A DNA stretch of 17,311 nt from positions 1 to 17,311 of the forward strand of contig DATDTB010000014.1 of NCBI GenBank assembly GCA_035291025.1. Direction: 5' to 3'. Of the stretch, positions 5,877-12,001 are shown one piece after another. A program made the position numbers and the translations under genes. The first letter of the stretch is position 1. Each line of letters begins with the position of its first letter. The stretch is from DATDTB01 sp035291025 (lineage in GTDB: Archaea > Iainarchaeota > Iainarchaeia > JAFGOX01 > DATDTB01). The notes beneath the pieces were generated by a model. It worked only from the letters and a program-made list of their open reading frames with translations. It was not told the origin of the DNA and did no database searches.

Positions 5877-7352
5877 ATGGCGAAGGAATTGTTCAACGTT
5901 GACAAAAACGAGAACCCGAGCGAGTGGTACTCTGACATATTGCAAAAGGCAGGGGTTGCGGACGTCCGCTACCCAGTGAAGGGGTTCGTGGTGTACCAGC
6001 CTTGGGGTTTCGGGATACTGAAAAAGTTTTTCGCAGAACTCGAAAAACGCTGGGACTCCGTTGGATACAACGCTACGCACTTTCCTCCAGCTGTTCCCGA
6101 GTCATTCTTTGCCTTGGAGGCCAAGCACGCGCAGGGGTTCAAGGCCGAGACTTTCTGGGTGGACTTGGGAAAGGAAGAAGGGCGGATTGGGCTGGCGCCA
6201 ACGAGCGAGGCGGTAATGTACCCAATGTTTTCGCAGTGGATACGCTCCTACAGGGAATTGCCGTTCAAGGTGTACCAGACCACTAGCGTTTACCGCTACG
6301 AAACCAAGGCAACGCGTCCAATGCTGCGCGGCCGCGAAGTCTTGTGGAACGAGGCCCACGCGGCAACCAAGGACGCTAAGGCGTGCCAGGAAAACGTTGA
6401 CGAGGCCATGCGCGTTTACAACGACTTGTTCGAGAACGCGTGCTGCCTTTCTTCCTTGGTGTTCAAGCGCCCCGAGTGGGACAAGTTTCCCGGAGCCGAT
6501 GTTACTTACGCGTACGACGCGGTAATGCCCGGCGGCAAGGCGCTCCAAATTGCAACGACTCACTTCCTAGGTCAAGGCTTCGCGAAAGCCTTCGACGTGA
6601 AGTTCTTGGACGAGGAAAACAAGGAACAGTTCGCGTTCATGAACTCGCACGGCACGGCCATGCGCACAATTGCCGGGCTCTTGCTAGTGCACGGAGACTC
6701 AAAGGGACTGGTTTTACCGCCAAGCCTTTCCCCCACGCACATAGTCGTGGTGCCAATTCAGTCAGACAAGGACGAAAAAGGCTCGAAGGACGCCGTTGAA
6801 AAGTGCCGCGAGCTAGGTGATTCGCTCAAGCAGCTCGGTTTCAACGTCGTCGTTGACGACTCGGAAAAACGGCCCGGTGAAAAGTTTTACTACTGGGAAA
6901 TGAAGGGCGTTCCATTGAGGATTGAGATAGGTCCGCGTGACGTCAAGACTCACTCGTGCGTGGTCGTGAGGCGGGACACTGGCGAAAAGAAAAACGTCAT
7001 GTACGCCATGGACTTGTTCAAGTTCCTCGAGTTCCTCAAGGGGCTTGAAAACGAGATAATGCGCAACCTCCTCGAACGCTCCAGAAAGCAGCTCCAGGGA
7101 AGCATTTCCAGCGCTGCCTCCCTTGGAGAGGCAAAGAAGGTTCTTGAAAAAGAAGGCGGCTTCGTGAAAGCCGCGTTTTGTTCCACTTCACGGGAAGGCG
7201 AGGCCTGCGCCGACAAGCTCAAGAGTGATGTTCCCGGGGCGGAAGTGCGCGGCGAACTCGTCGGCGAAAAGGAGAGCGTCCCAAAGAACGCGAAGTGCAT
7301 AGTGTGCGGAAAGGATGCAAGGCACTTGGTTTACTTGGCGCGCAGTTACTAA
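5877..7352 (+). CDS. proS: Prolyl-tRNA synthetase, archaeal/eukaryotic type
   Basis: This class II synthetase joins proline to tRNA-Pro in the cytoplasm. At 491 residues it is the normal size for the archaeal-type enzyme, which lacks the bacterial editing insertion. It shows the proline-binding loop APTSEAVMYPMFSQW (107-121), motif 2 at 139-160 (VYRYETKATRPMLRGRE), and motif 3 with SHGTAMRTIAGLLLVHGDSK (257-276). An anticodon-binding domain follows. The C-terminal zinc-type module has Cys435, 444, 474 and 477, and the protein ends in the characteristic Tyr491. Because the enzyme has no cis-editing domain, mischarged Ala- or Cys-tRNA-Pro would need a trans-editing factor. A YbaK-type deacylase is encoded nearby on the opposite strand (9558-10028). 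Confidence 0.97.
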   Translation: MAKELFNVDKNENPSEWYSDILQKAGVADVRYPVKGFVVYQPWGFGILKKFFAELEKRWDSVGYNATHFPPAVPESFFALEAKHAQGFKAETFWVDLGKEEGRIGLAPTSEAVMYPMFSQWIRSYRELPFKVYQTTSVYRYETKATRPMLRGREVLWNEAHAATKDAKACQENVDEAMRVYNDLFENACCLSSLVFKRPEWDKFPGADVTYAYDAVMPGGKALQIATTHFLGQGFAKAFDVKFLDEENKEQFAFMNSHGTAMRTIAGLLLVHGDSKGLVLPPSLSPTHIVVVPIQSDKDEKGSKDAVEKCRELGDSLKQLGFNVVVDDSEKRPGEKFYYWEMKGVPLRIEIGPRDVKTHSCVVVRRDTGEKKNVMYAMDLFKFLEFLKGLENEIMRNLLERSRKQLQGSISSAASLGEAKKVLEKEGGFVKAAFCSTSREGEACADKLKSDVPGAEVRGELVGEKESVPKNAKCIVCGKDARHLVYLARSY

Positions 7353-7366
7353 GTTTTTTTGCGTTC

Positions 7367-7774
7367 ATGAAGGTTTTGTTTGTCTGCAACGCCAACATTG
7401 GGAGGAGTCAGACCGCTGAGGCAATTTTCAACAAGCTGTCAAAGAAGAACCACGCGGTGTCTGCGGGCTTGGACATTTCTGAAGTAAAAGGCACCACTAT
7501 AGGAGAGCGAGCGCCTGGCAGGGTGGAGTCCTTGAAAGAACTCGGAATTGACATTTCCCAAAACAAGCCAAAACAGTTGACCCATGAAATGGCTAGGCAG
7601 GCTGGCAGGATAATTTGCATGTGCCCGGAAAAACCAGTTCCCGGGTTCTTGGACAAAGGCAAACTGGAAGCGTGGAACGTGGAAGACGGTAAGGGAAAGT
7701 CGTACGAGTTCGTGCGCAGGAACCGCGACCAAATCAAGGCCTTGGTTGAAAAACTAGTCAGGGAAATAGGCTAG
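7367..7774 (+). CDS. Low-molecular-weight phosphotyrosine phosphatase-like protein
   Basis: This 135-residue protein has the LMW phosphatase/arsenate reductase fold. The phosphate-binding loop is at the very N-terminus: VCNANIGRSQTAEAIF, with nucleophile Cys7 and Arg13 in Cx5RS. Asp107 in AWNVEDGKG is the likely general acid; the usual Asp-Pro is Asp-Gly. The second cysteine of the common CxGNxCRS loop is Gly12, so redox protection through that pair is not possible. Cys84 and Cys86 (IICMCP) lie where ArsC enzymes carry thiols, so an arsenate reductase role is not excluded. The start is ATG 7367, where the fold begins; an upstream open extension overlaps proS and is rejected. It is 14 bases after proS and ends 5 bases from a convergent gene. 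Confidence 0.85.
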   Translation: MKVLFVCNANIGRSQTAEAIFNKLSKKNHAVSAGLDISEVKGTTIGERAPGRVESLKELGIDISQNKPKQLTHEMARQAGRIICMCPEKPVPGFLDKGKLEAWNVEDGKGKSYEFVRRNRDQIKALVEKLVREIG

Positions 7775-7779
7775 CGTTT

Positions 7780-8172
7780 TCACCTCTTCCATTGCTTGAC
7801 GTGCGGCGAGAAGTCGACTTGGTGCGCGGGAACTCCAAGCGCGATGCCGTGCTTGGTTGCCTCTTCGTATTCTTTCTTGCTGGACCGGTCAACCTTGAAT
7901 ATTTTGTCCTTGAACACAATGTAGTGCCTTTTGTCGTTCTTGAAGTCGGCGTACCACGCATGCTTTGAGTCGAGCGCTTTCCTTATTTCCTCGCTGGCGT
8001 CATCAGCGTCTTTTTCGCTCACTTCAATTGAGTGAAGCGTCCACTGCTTTAACCACGGCGTGTTGTGCGATTCCGTGACCGTTTCCGTTTTTGTGCTCAA
8101 AATCCTTAACTTTTCAAGGACTGCCTTGTCTTGCAGGCTTTCCTCTATTATTACTCCCTTGAAGGCGTTCAT
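7780..8172 (-). CDS. Conserved hypothetical protein, no function recognised
   Basis: This is a 130-residue soluble protein that I recognise only as a type of conserved archaeal unknown. It begins MNAFKGVIIEESL, with a KGVIIEESL strand-turn typical of small alpha/beta domains. A central TPWLKQWTLHSIEV strand follows, then an acidic helix, an aromatic stretch HAWYADFKNDKRHYIVFKDK, and VPAHQVDF near the C-terminus. There are no cysteines, membrane segments or known nucleotide-binding motifs. The repeated strand/helix/strand order could be a ferredoxin-like fold, but this is a guess. ATG 8172 lies 4 bases after the stop of the exported-protein gene, so it is the last gene of the aspS run. Confidence 0.78.
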   Translation of the reverse strand: MNAFKGVIIEESLQDKAVLEKLRILSTKTETVTESHNTPWLKQWTLHSIEVSEKDADDASEEIRKALDSKHAWYADFKNDKRHYIVFKDKIFKVDRSSKKEYEEATKHGIALGVPAHQVDFSPHVKQWKR

Positions 8173-8176
8173 GGCC

Positions 8177-8902
8177 TTACTCGCAGCCCATAATCTTTTC
8201 TTCCCTGTATTCCTGGACTTCCGCGTCCGGCGTCACGCGCGCTTCCTCTAAGTAATAGTTGAGGCCGTTCCTCCAAGCCCGCTTCACGGTAAAAGCGCCC
8301 TGGATTTCCTTGAACTCGGGGTATTCAGTGAAGCTCGCTTCCCTTAGCACTGCGCAACGCGGATCGGACAATACTGCCTGCCGGTCCGAGTAGTAAGGGT
8401 CGTTGAAGGAGTTGCCCACTTCCACGAGTTCCGGCTTGATTGTTACCACTTCGAGTTGTTCGGGGTGCTTGAACAAGACAAGGGCGTAATACGCCTGCCT
8501 AGCAGTCGTGACCCTCCCGATTAGCTGGGAGTAGTTTTGCTCTCCCAAGTTGTCCCCCAAGGGCTTTTTTGTTGTGGTTGCCTGGAATTGCGTGCTTTGC
8601 GTTCCAGGGCTGCGCGCCGTGCACTCATACAATGCAATCTCTCCCGTGCCTGGAACCATTAAAGTTTTACGCGTTGCAGTGAAGGAGTTGCCGTTGCTTT
8701 TTATTTCGCACTTGCCGTCAGTGCACGCGGCGCTTTCCTGCGGGAAGTACTGGGACGGCCAGCAGGCGTTTTTTGCACTTGCCAATAATTCCAATTCAAT
8801 TGAAGCCTGGTCCCTGGGCAGCTGGGAAACTGCGGCTGTCAACAGAATCAACGCCGTGGCCCCCGCCGCCAGCACTAAAAGCAAACTCTTTTCACTAGCC
8901 AT
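8177..8902 (-). CDS. Exported or membrane-anchored protein with six cysteines, unknown function
   Basis: This 241-residue protein has an N-terminal hydrophobic segment (about residues 6-26, KSLLLVLAAGATALILLTAA). It is therefore a signal peptide or single-pass anchor with the rest outside. The outer part holds six cysteines (47, 60, 65, 94, 183, 240), an even number that could make three disulfides, and is rich in Tyr, Ser and Thr. I recognise no domain. The start is uncertain: ATG 8902 puts the hydrophobic segment right at the N-terminus. A GTG at 8980, overlapping the cmk stop as GTGA, would add 26 mostly basic residues and would match the overlap seen between ybaK and cmk. It sits between cmk and the gene starting at 8172, an odd place for an exported protein. 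Confidence 0.75.
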   Translation of the reverse strand: MASEKSLLLVLAAGATALILLTAAVSQLPRDQASIELELLASAKNACWPSQYFPQESAACTDGKCEIKSNGNSFTATRKTLMVPGTGEIALYECTARSPGTQSTQFQATTTKKPLGDNLGEQNYSQLIGRVTTARQAYYALVLFKHPEQLEVVTIKPELVEVGNSFNDPYYSDRQAVLSDPRCAVLREASFTEYPEFKEIQGAFTVKRAWRNGLNYYLEEARVTPDAEVQEYREEKIMGCE

Positions 8903-8976
8903 TTTTTCCCACTCGGACCTTTTGCCTTCTTTGCCTTTCCCTTTAACACGCTTTTGCAGGATAAAAAAGCTTTGGC

Positions 8977-9561
8977 TCACTGGAGTTGGTGCTTTTGCAG
9001 GGCTTGGCTTATTTTTTTCTCCAGTTCAGTGAAAGTCTTTTCCTCGTCAAATCCGTCGTTTTCGACTATGACGTCAAACACTTTGGGGTCGGGCCAGGGC
9101 TTGAAGTTGTATATTTCGCTGTAAATCCTTGCATCCGTTTCGTCCTTTTTCTCCACTAACTTCAAGGCTTCCTCGACGGAAATGCCGTCCCTCTTGGCTA
9201 TCCTTTCCGCTCTCGTTTTCGTGCTCGCCTCGAGCCACACTCTCACGGCCTTTCCCTTGAACAGCCACGCTGGCATCCTGCCGTCTATTATGACGTTCCC
9301 TTTCTCGGCCCGCTTTATTAGCTCTTGGTCGACTTTGACGTCGAAGTGGTGGTTTTCTTCGCGGCTTTCCTGGAAAGCGACCTTGTGCGCAGTATCCGTC
9401 TCGAGCCCGTAGGCTTCCTTGAATAGTTTTTGGAACATTTCGCCGCCTGAAACGTATTCAATGCCGTGCCTTTCCGCGATTTTCCTTCCAACAGTGCTCT
9501 TCCCGGAGCCAGAAGGCCCGGCGATTATTATCACTGTTTTTTTCCCACTCAATTGAATCAC
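8977..9561 (-). CDS. cmk: Cytidylate kinase, archaeal type
   Basis: This kinase phosphorylates CMP and dCMP with ATP, feeding pyrimidine nucleotide pools. It has 194 residues and begins with beta-strand VIIIAGPSGSGKSTVG, a P-loop at residues 15-22. This is followed by YVSGGEMF, the form of the archaeal SGGExF substrate loop, then NVIIDGRMPAWLF and the LID-type TRAERIAKRDGIS with its arginines. A long open extension upstream overlaps the YbaK gene in another frame and is rejected. GTG at 9561 is chosen because the domain starts there and because it overlaps the preceding stop as GTGA, a translational-coupling arrangement with no separate ribosome-binding site. It works in the same pathway as CTP synthase encoded at 14205. 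Confidence 0.92.
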   Translation of the reverse strand: MIQLSGKKTVIIIAGPSGSGKSTVGRKIAERHGIEYVSGGEMFQKLFKEAYGLETDTAHKVAFQESREENHHFDVKVDQELIKRAEKGNVIIDGRMPAWLFKGKAVRVWLEASTKTRAERIAKRDGISVEEALKLVEKKDETDARIYSEIYNFKPWPDPKVFDVIVENDGFDEEKTFTELEKKISQALQKHQLQ

Positions 9562-10028
9562 TTGACTTTGATGTAATTGACTAGCTTGTCCAAGTCCGCC
9601 CCGCTTACTTTTAAGGTCTTGTTGTTGACTCCGGGATTGAAGTACAACTCGCTTTTTTCCAGCAACTCGGGGTCCGCGAACGTCTTTATTTTTGCTGGGT
9701 GCCCGAAGGGGGGCACGCACCCGACCTCGCAGCCCGCAAGGCTCTTGACTTCGTCGGGGCTGGCGAGCTTCAAGGACTTGCATTCCTGGATTTCGCAAAT
9801 CTTTTTCGTGTCAGCCTTCTTGTCGCCCGAAGTGAGCGATAGAATGAACTCGCCTTTGTCCGTCTTGAACAACAGCGACTTAATGCCGAGGCTTTCTTGC
9901 ACGCCGAGAATCCTCGCAGCCTCCGGGGTAGTCTTCACGGGCGCGTGCTCGAATTCCTCGAACTTTACTTGTTTTTCCTTCAATGCCTTCATTATTTCTT
10001 CGTAAACGCCCAAGTTTTCCAACTCCAT
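9558..10028 (-). CDS. YbaK/ProX-type aminoacyl-tRNA deacylase
   Basis: This freestanding editing-domain protein of the YbaK/EbsC/ProXp family has 156 residues. Such proteins hydrolyse mischarged aminoacyl-tRNAs, classically Cys- or Ala-tRNA-Pro. Features are an N-terminal helix leading to FEHAPVKTTPEAARILGV, the strand IKSLLFK with the conserved lysine, a LTSGDKKAD segment, and GCVPPFGHPAK, the form of the GxxPPFGH active-site motif. The C-terminus has ELYFNPGVNNKTLKVS, matching the FNxGxxxxTLxM region. ATG 10028 is used; a TTG at 10040 overlapping the aspS stop as TTGA is an alternative. It is cotranscribed with aspS, so an aspartate-system target is conceivable, but a proline-system target is better precedented. 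Confidence 0.9.
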   Translation of the reverse strand: MELENLGVYEEIMKALKEKQVKFEEFEHAPVKTTPEAARILGVQESLGIKSLLFKTDKGEFILSLTSGDKKADTKKICEIQECKSLKLASPDEVKSLAGCEVGCVPPFGHPAKIKTFADPELLEKSELYFNPGVNNKTLKVSGADLDKLVNYIKVK

Positions 10029-10036
10029 TTCCCAGG

Positions 10037-11350
10037 TCAAGGAACTAACCTGTCTGGCTGCCGTGGGAACAGGATTGCTTCCTTCACGTCCTGCAATTCC
10101 AAGGCAAGCATGGTCAGCCTGTCAACGCCCAAACCAAAGCCGGCGTGCGGCGGGGTGCCGTGCCTAAAAGGCCAAGTATAGAACTCCAAGTCCTTTGCGT
10201 TAAGGCCTTTTTCCTTGATTTGTTGTTCCAGGACGTTAAAGCGATGCTCGCGCTGGCCCCCGGAAACTATTTCGTCTCCCTTGAACTCCAAGTCAAAGCC
10301 TTTCGAGAGTTCGGAGTTTTCATTGTCCTTCATGGCGTAAAAGGGCCTGAACTCCCACGGGAACTTGGTGATGAACAAGAAGTCGTGGCCGTATTCTTTT
10401 CGCGTTATGTCGCATAGCCTGTGTTCTTGCTCGGTTCCAATGTCGTTTCCCGGGACTTTTACCTTGTGTTTTTCCAGGAGCTTCACGCAGTCCAAGTACT
10501 CCATTCTAGGGAACGGGAGCTTTGGCGCAACAACTTCTTTTTTGAGCACCTTGAGTTCCTCTCCTGCCTCTTCCTTTAACCTTTTCAGGACGCTATGCAG
10601 TAATTCCTCCAAGGCCTTCATCACGTCTTCCTCGGAGTCAATGAAGGCCATCTCGAAGTCCAGCTGCGTGAACTCAGCCAAGTGCCTTCGCGTGAAGCTT
10701 TTTTCGGCCCTGAAACTCGGCCCTATTTCGAAGACTTTGTCAAAGCCCGCGGCCATCATCATTTGCTTGTAGAGCTGCTGTGACTGTGACAGGAATGCTT
10801 CTTTCCCGAAGTAGTTGAACTTGAACACGGTCGAGCCGCCTTCCACGCCTTGGCCTGCAATCTTGGGCGTCTGCATTTCCACGAAGCCCCGGGAAATCAA
10901 GTGGTCGCGAATGAACTCGTTTAGCTTTGAGCGAACGCTGAAAATGGCTTGGTTTTCCTGCGTGCGGAGGTCAAGGAAGCGGTGGTCCAATCGCTTGTCT
11001 AGCGCGCTCGGCACGGCTCCCGTCATGTCTATTGGCAGCGGAGTCGCGCACAACGAGAGGAGTTCGAGTTCTTCCACCAATAGTTCTTTTTCGCCGCTTT
11101 TTTGCTTTCCTTGAACGATTTTGCCCTTCGCCGCAATCACGCTTTCCGGTGTGAGCCCTTTTGCCGTGGCAAGGCTTTTTCCGTCCTTGACAGTCAACTG
11201 GATTGAGCCCTTGCGGTCCCTTAAGACAATGAAGGCAATGCCGCCCTTCACTCTGGAGTTCTTGACCCAGCCCGCCACGACGGCGTTGCTTTCCTCTTCC
11301 AGCGCCAGCGCCTGCGCGGAATAAGTCCTGTTGCGTAAGTCAATTGCCAT
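10037..11350 (-). CDS. aspS: Aspartyl-tRNA synthetase, archaeal type
   Basis: This class IIb synthetase charges tRNA-Asp; in organisms lacking AsnRS it may also charge tRNA-Asn. It has 437 residues. It has an N-terminal OB-fold anticodon domain (AGWVKNSRVKGG, 26-37), motif 1 at about 154-164 (GFVEMQTPKI), QLYKQMMMAAG, and motif 2 at 208-233 (FRAEKSFTRRHLAEF). Motif 3 at the end has GFGLGVDRLTML and FPRQPDRLVP, which marks AspRS rather than AsnRS. The usual QSPQLYKQ reads QSQQLYKQ. I cannot tell from sequence alone whether it discriminates between tRNA-Asp and tRNA-Asn. ATG 11350 is chosen; an upstream open extension crosses its own promoter and is rejected. It leads the operon with ybaK-type, cmk and two further genes. 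Confidence 0.95.
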   Translation of the reverse strand: MAIDLRNRTYSAQALALEEESNAVVAGWVKNSRVKGGIAFIVLRDRKGSIQLTVKDGKSLATAKGLTPESVIAAKGKIVQGKQKSGEKELLVEELELLSLCATPLPIDMTGAVPSALDKRLDHRFLDLRTQENQAIFSVRSKLNEFIRDHLISRGFVEMQTPKIAGQGVEGGSTVFKFNYFGKEAFLSQSQQLYKQMMMAAGFDKVFEIGPSFRAEKSFTRRHLAEFTQLDFEMAFIDSEEDVMKALEELLHSVLKRLKEEAGEELKVLKKEVVAPKLPFPRMEYLDCVKLLEKHKVKVPGNDIGTEQEHRLCDITRKEYGHDFLFITKFPWEFRPFYAMKDNENSELSKGFDLEFKGDEIVSGGQREHRFNVLEQQIKEKGLNAKDLEFYTWPFRHGTPPHAGFGLGVDRLTMLALELQDVKEAILFPRQPDRLVP

Positions 11351-11353
11351 AAG

Positions 11354-11372
11354 AAAAAACCAGGGGTTTTTT
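11354..11372 (-). promoter_or_regulatory. Perfect dyad in the aspS leader
   Basis: AAAAAACC (11354-11361) and GGTTTTTT (11365-11372) form a perfect 8-bp inverted repeat with a 3-base loop. It ends 3 bases before the aspS ATG. If transcription starts near 11374, as the TATA box suggests, the dyad makes up almost the whole leader. No ribosome-binding site is visible. It could be a small hairpin controlling initiation or a protein-binding site. Function is inferred. Confidence 0.4.
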
Positions 11373-11392
11373 TGCAATAAGACAGGTGGAAA

Positions 11393-11407
11393 CCCTTTTA
11401 AAAAACC
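11393..11407 (-). promoter_or_regulatory. TATA box for the aspS operon
   Basis: On the minus strand GGTTTTTTAAAAGGG gives an A/T-rich TATA-like core centred near 11400. This places a start of transcription near 11374, about 24 bases before the aspS ATG. It is the only strong candidate in the gap. Confidence 0.5.
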
Positions 11408-11453
11408 AAGGCGGCGCTGGGAATCTGGAAGAAGCACTACTTGTTAAGAGAAC

Positions 11454-11495
11454 GGGAAAAAGAAGTTGCTGGGAAGGCCTTGGAAAGGCCTTCCC
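11454..11495 (-). terminator. Terminator-like hairpin after the small membrane protein gene
   Basis: GGGAAGGCC (11471-11479) and GGCCTTCCC (11487-11495) form a perfect 9-bp stem with a 7-base loop, beginning 11 bases after the stop at 11506. On the minus strand a T-rich stretch (CTTCTTTTT) follows around 11465-11456. This is the form of an intrinsic terminator and separates the gene from the aspS promoter. Confidence 0.6.
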
Positions 11496-11505
11496 GTCTT
11501 GCTTT

Positions 11506-11781
11506 TTACTTCTTGGACTGCCAGACCAGCAAGAACGCCACCAGGAACAGGACCCTGTCAAGCAAGTGCGTGAAGCCCGTGTGCAGCACCGCCCCGCCCG
11601 AAGGGTGCGTGACCAAGTACAGCAAACCCGTTATTCCGTAAATCAATGCCAGCCACGAAAGGGCCGCGTTTTTCGCTTTCCACATGTTCCACAAGTAAAG
11701 CCCCAATCCTAATTCAATCAAGTGCACGAGCATGTAGCCCATGTCTGGAATGGCTCCATATATTTCTCCACCAAACGGCAT
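11506..11781 (-). CDS. Small three-helix membrane protein, unknown function
   Basis: This is a 91-residue protein with three predicted membrane segments (about 14-31, 38-58 and 70-88) and short polar loops. Histidines sit at or near the membrane edges in YMLVHLIE, THPSGG and LHTGFTHLLDR. I do not recognise the family. The start is ATG 11781, because GAGGTG lies 6 bases upstream; a longer open frame to 11877 would run through the promoter and is rejected. It is a one-gene unit: a clear TATA box lies at 11861-11874, an approximately 60-base leader follows, and a terminator-like hairpin comes directly after the stop. Clustered histidines could mean heme or metal binding, but nothing in the sequence settles this. 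Confidence 0.75.
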   Translation of the reverse strand: MPFGGEIYGAIPDMGYMLVHLIELGLGLYLWNMWKAKNAALSWLALIYGITGLLYLVTHPSGGAVLHTGFTHLLDRVLFLVAFLLVWQSKK

Positions 11782-11860
11782 CCATTTCACCTCTTTCTTT
11801 TTTCTACAGTGCCCGCTTTCACCTGCTTGGCTTGGGCGAGACCAATTACTCTTAGTTCTT

Positions 11861-11874
11861 TTCAAATATTTAAA
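11861..11874 (-). promoter_or_regulatory. TATA box for the small membrane protein gene
   Basis: The minus strand reads TTTAAATATTTGAA, the best archaeal TATA match in the window. A transcript start near 11841 would give a leader of about 60 bases with the GAGGTG ribosome-binding site at 11788-11793. Confidence 0.6.
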
Positions 11875-11945
11875 CATTGCTATTCAACGACCATTACTTC
11901 GTTTTTTGACGTAAATGCTTTTTTAGGGGTTGTTTGAGGCGCTGG

Positions 11946-11991
11946 TTTAAAGACGTTAACGCCCTTAACCCACCAAGCTTTTTTGGAGGTG
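11946..11991 (+). promoter_or_regulatory. TATA-like box and strong ribosome-binding site for the lipoprotein gene
   Basis: TTTAAAG at 11946-11952 could place a transcript start near 11975. GGAGGTG at 11985-11991 is a near-perfect archaeal ribosome-binding site 10 bases before the GTG at 12002, and it decides that start. Confidence 0.6.
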
Positions 11992-12001
11992 TTTTTTTCC
12001 C

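Noticed and set aside
6102..6563. 153-codon minus-strand open frame inside proS
   Set aside because: Antisense shadow of conserved ProRS catalytic motifs.
7295..7366. Extension of the LMW phosphatase into proS
   Set aside because: It overlaps the conserved zinc-module end of ProRS, and the phosphatase fold begins exactly at ATG 7367.
9562..9798. 79-codon N-terminal extension of cytidylate kinase
   Set aside because: It overlaps the YbaK coding region in another frame, is very Arg/Gln-rich, and the kinase fold starts at GTG 9561.
8977..10040. NTGA stop/start overlaps as a special coupling system
   Set aside because: Any A, G or T before TGA creates such an overlap, so three cases are not remarkable; only the cmk start is independently supported by its domain.
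11351..11437. N-terminal extension of AspRS
   Set aside because: It would run through the TATA box and leader dyad; family members start near MAID, and an ATG is present there.
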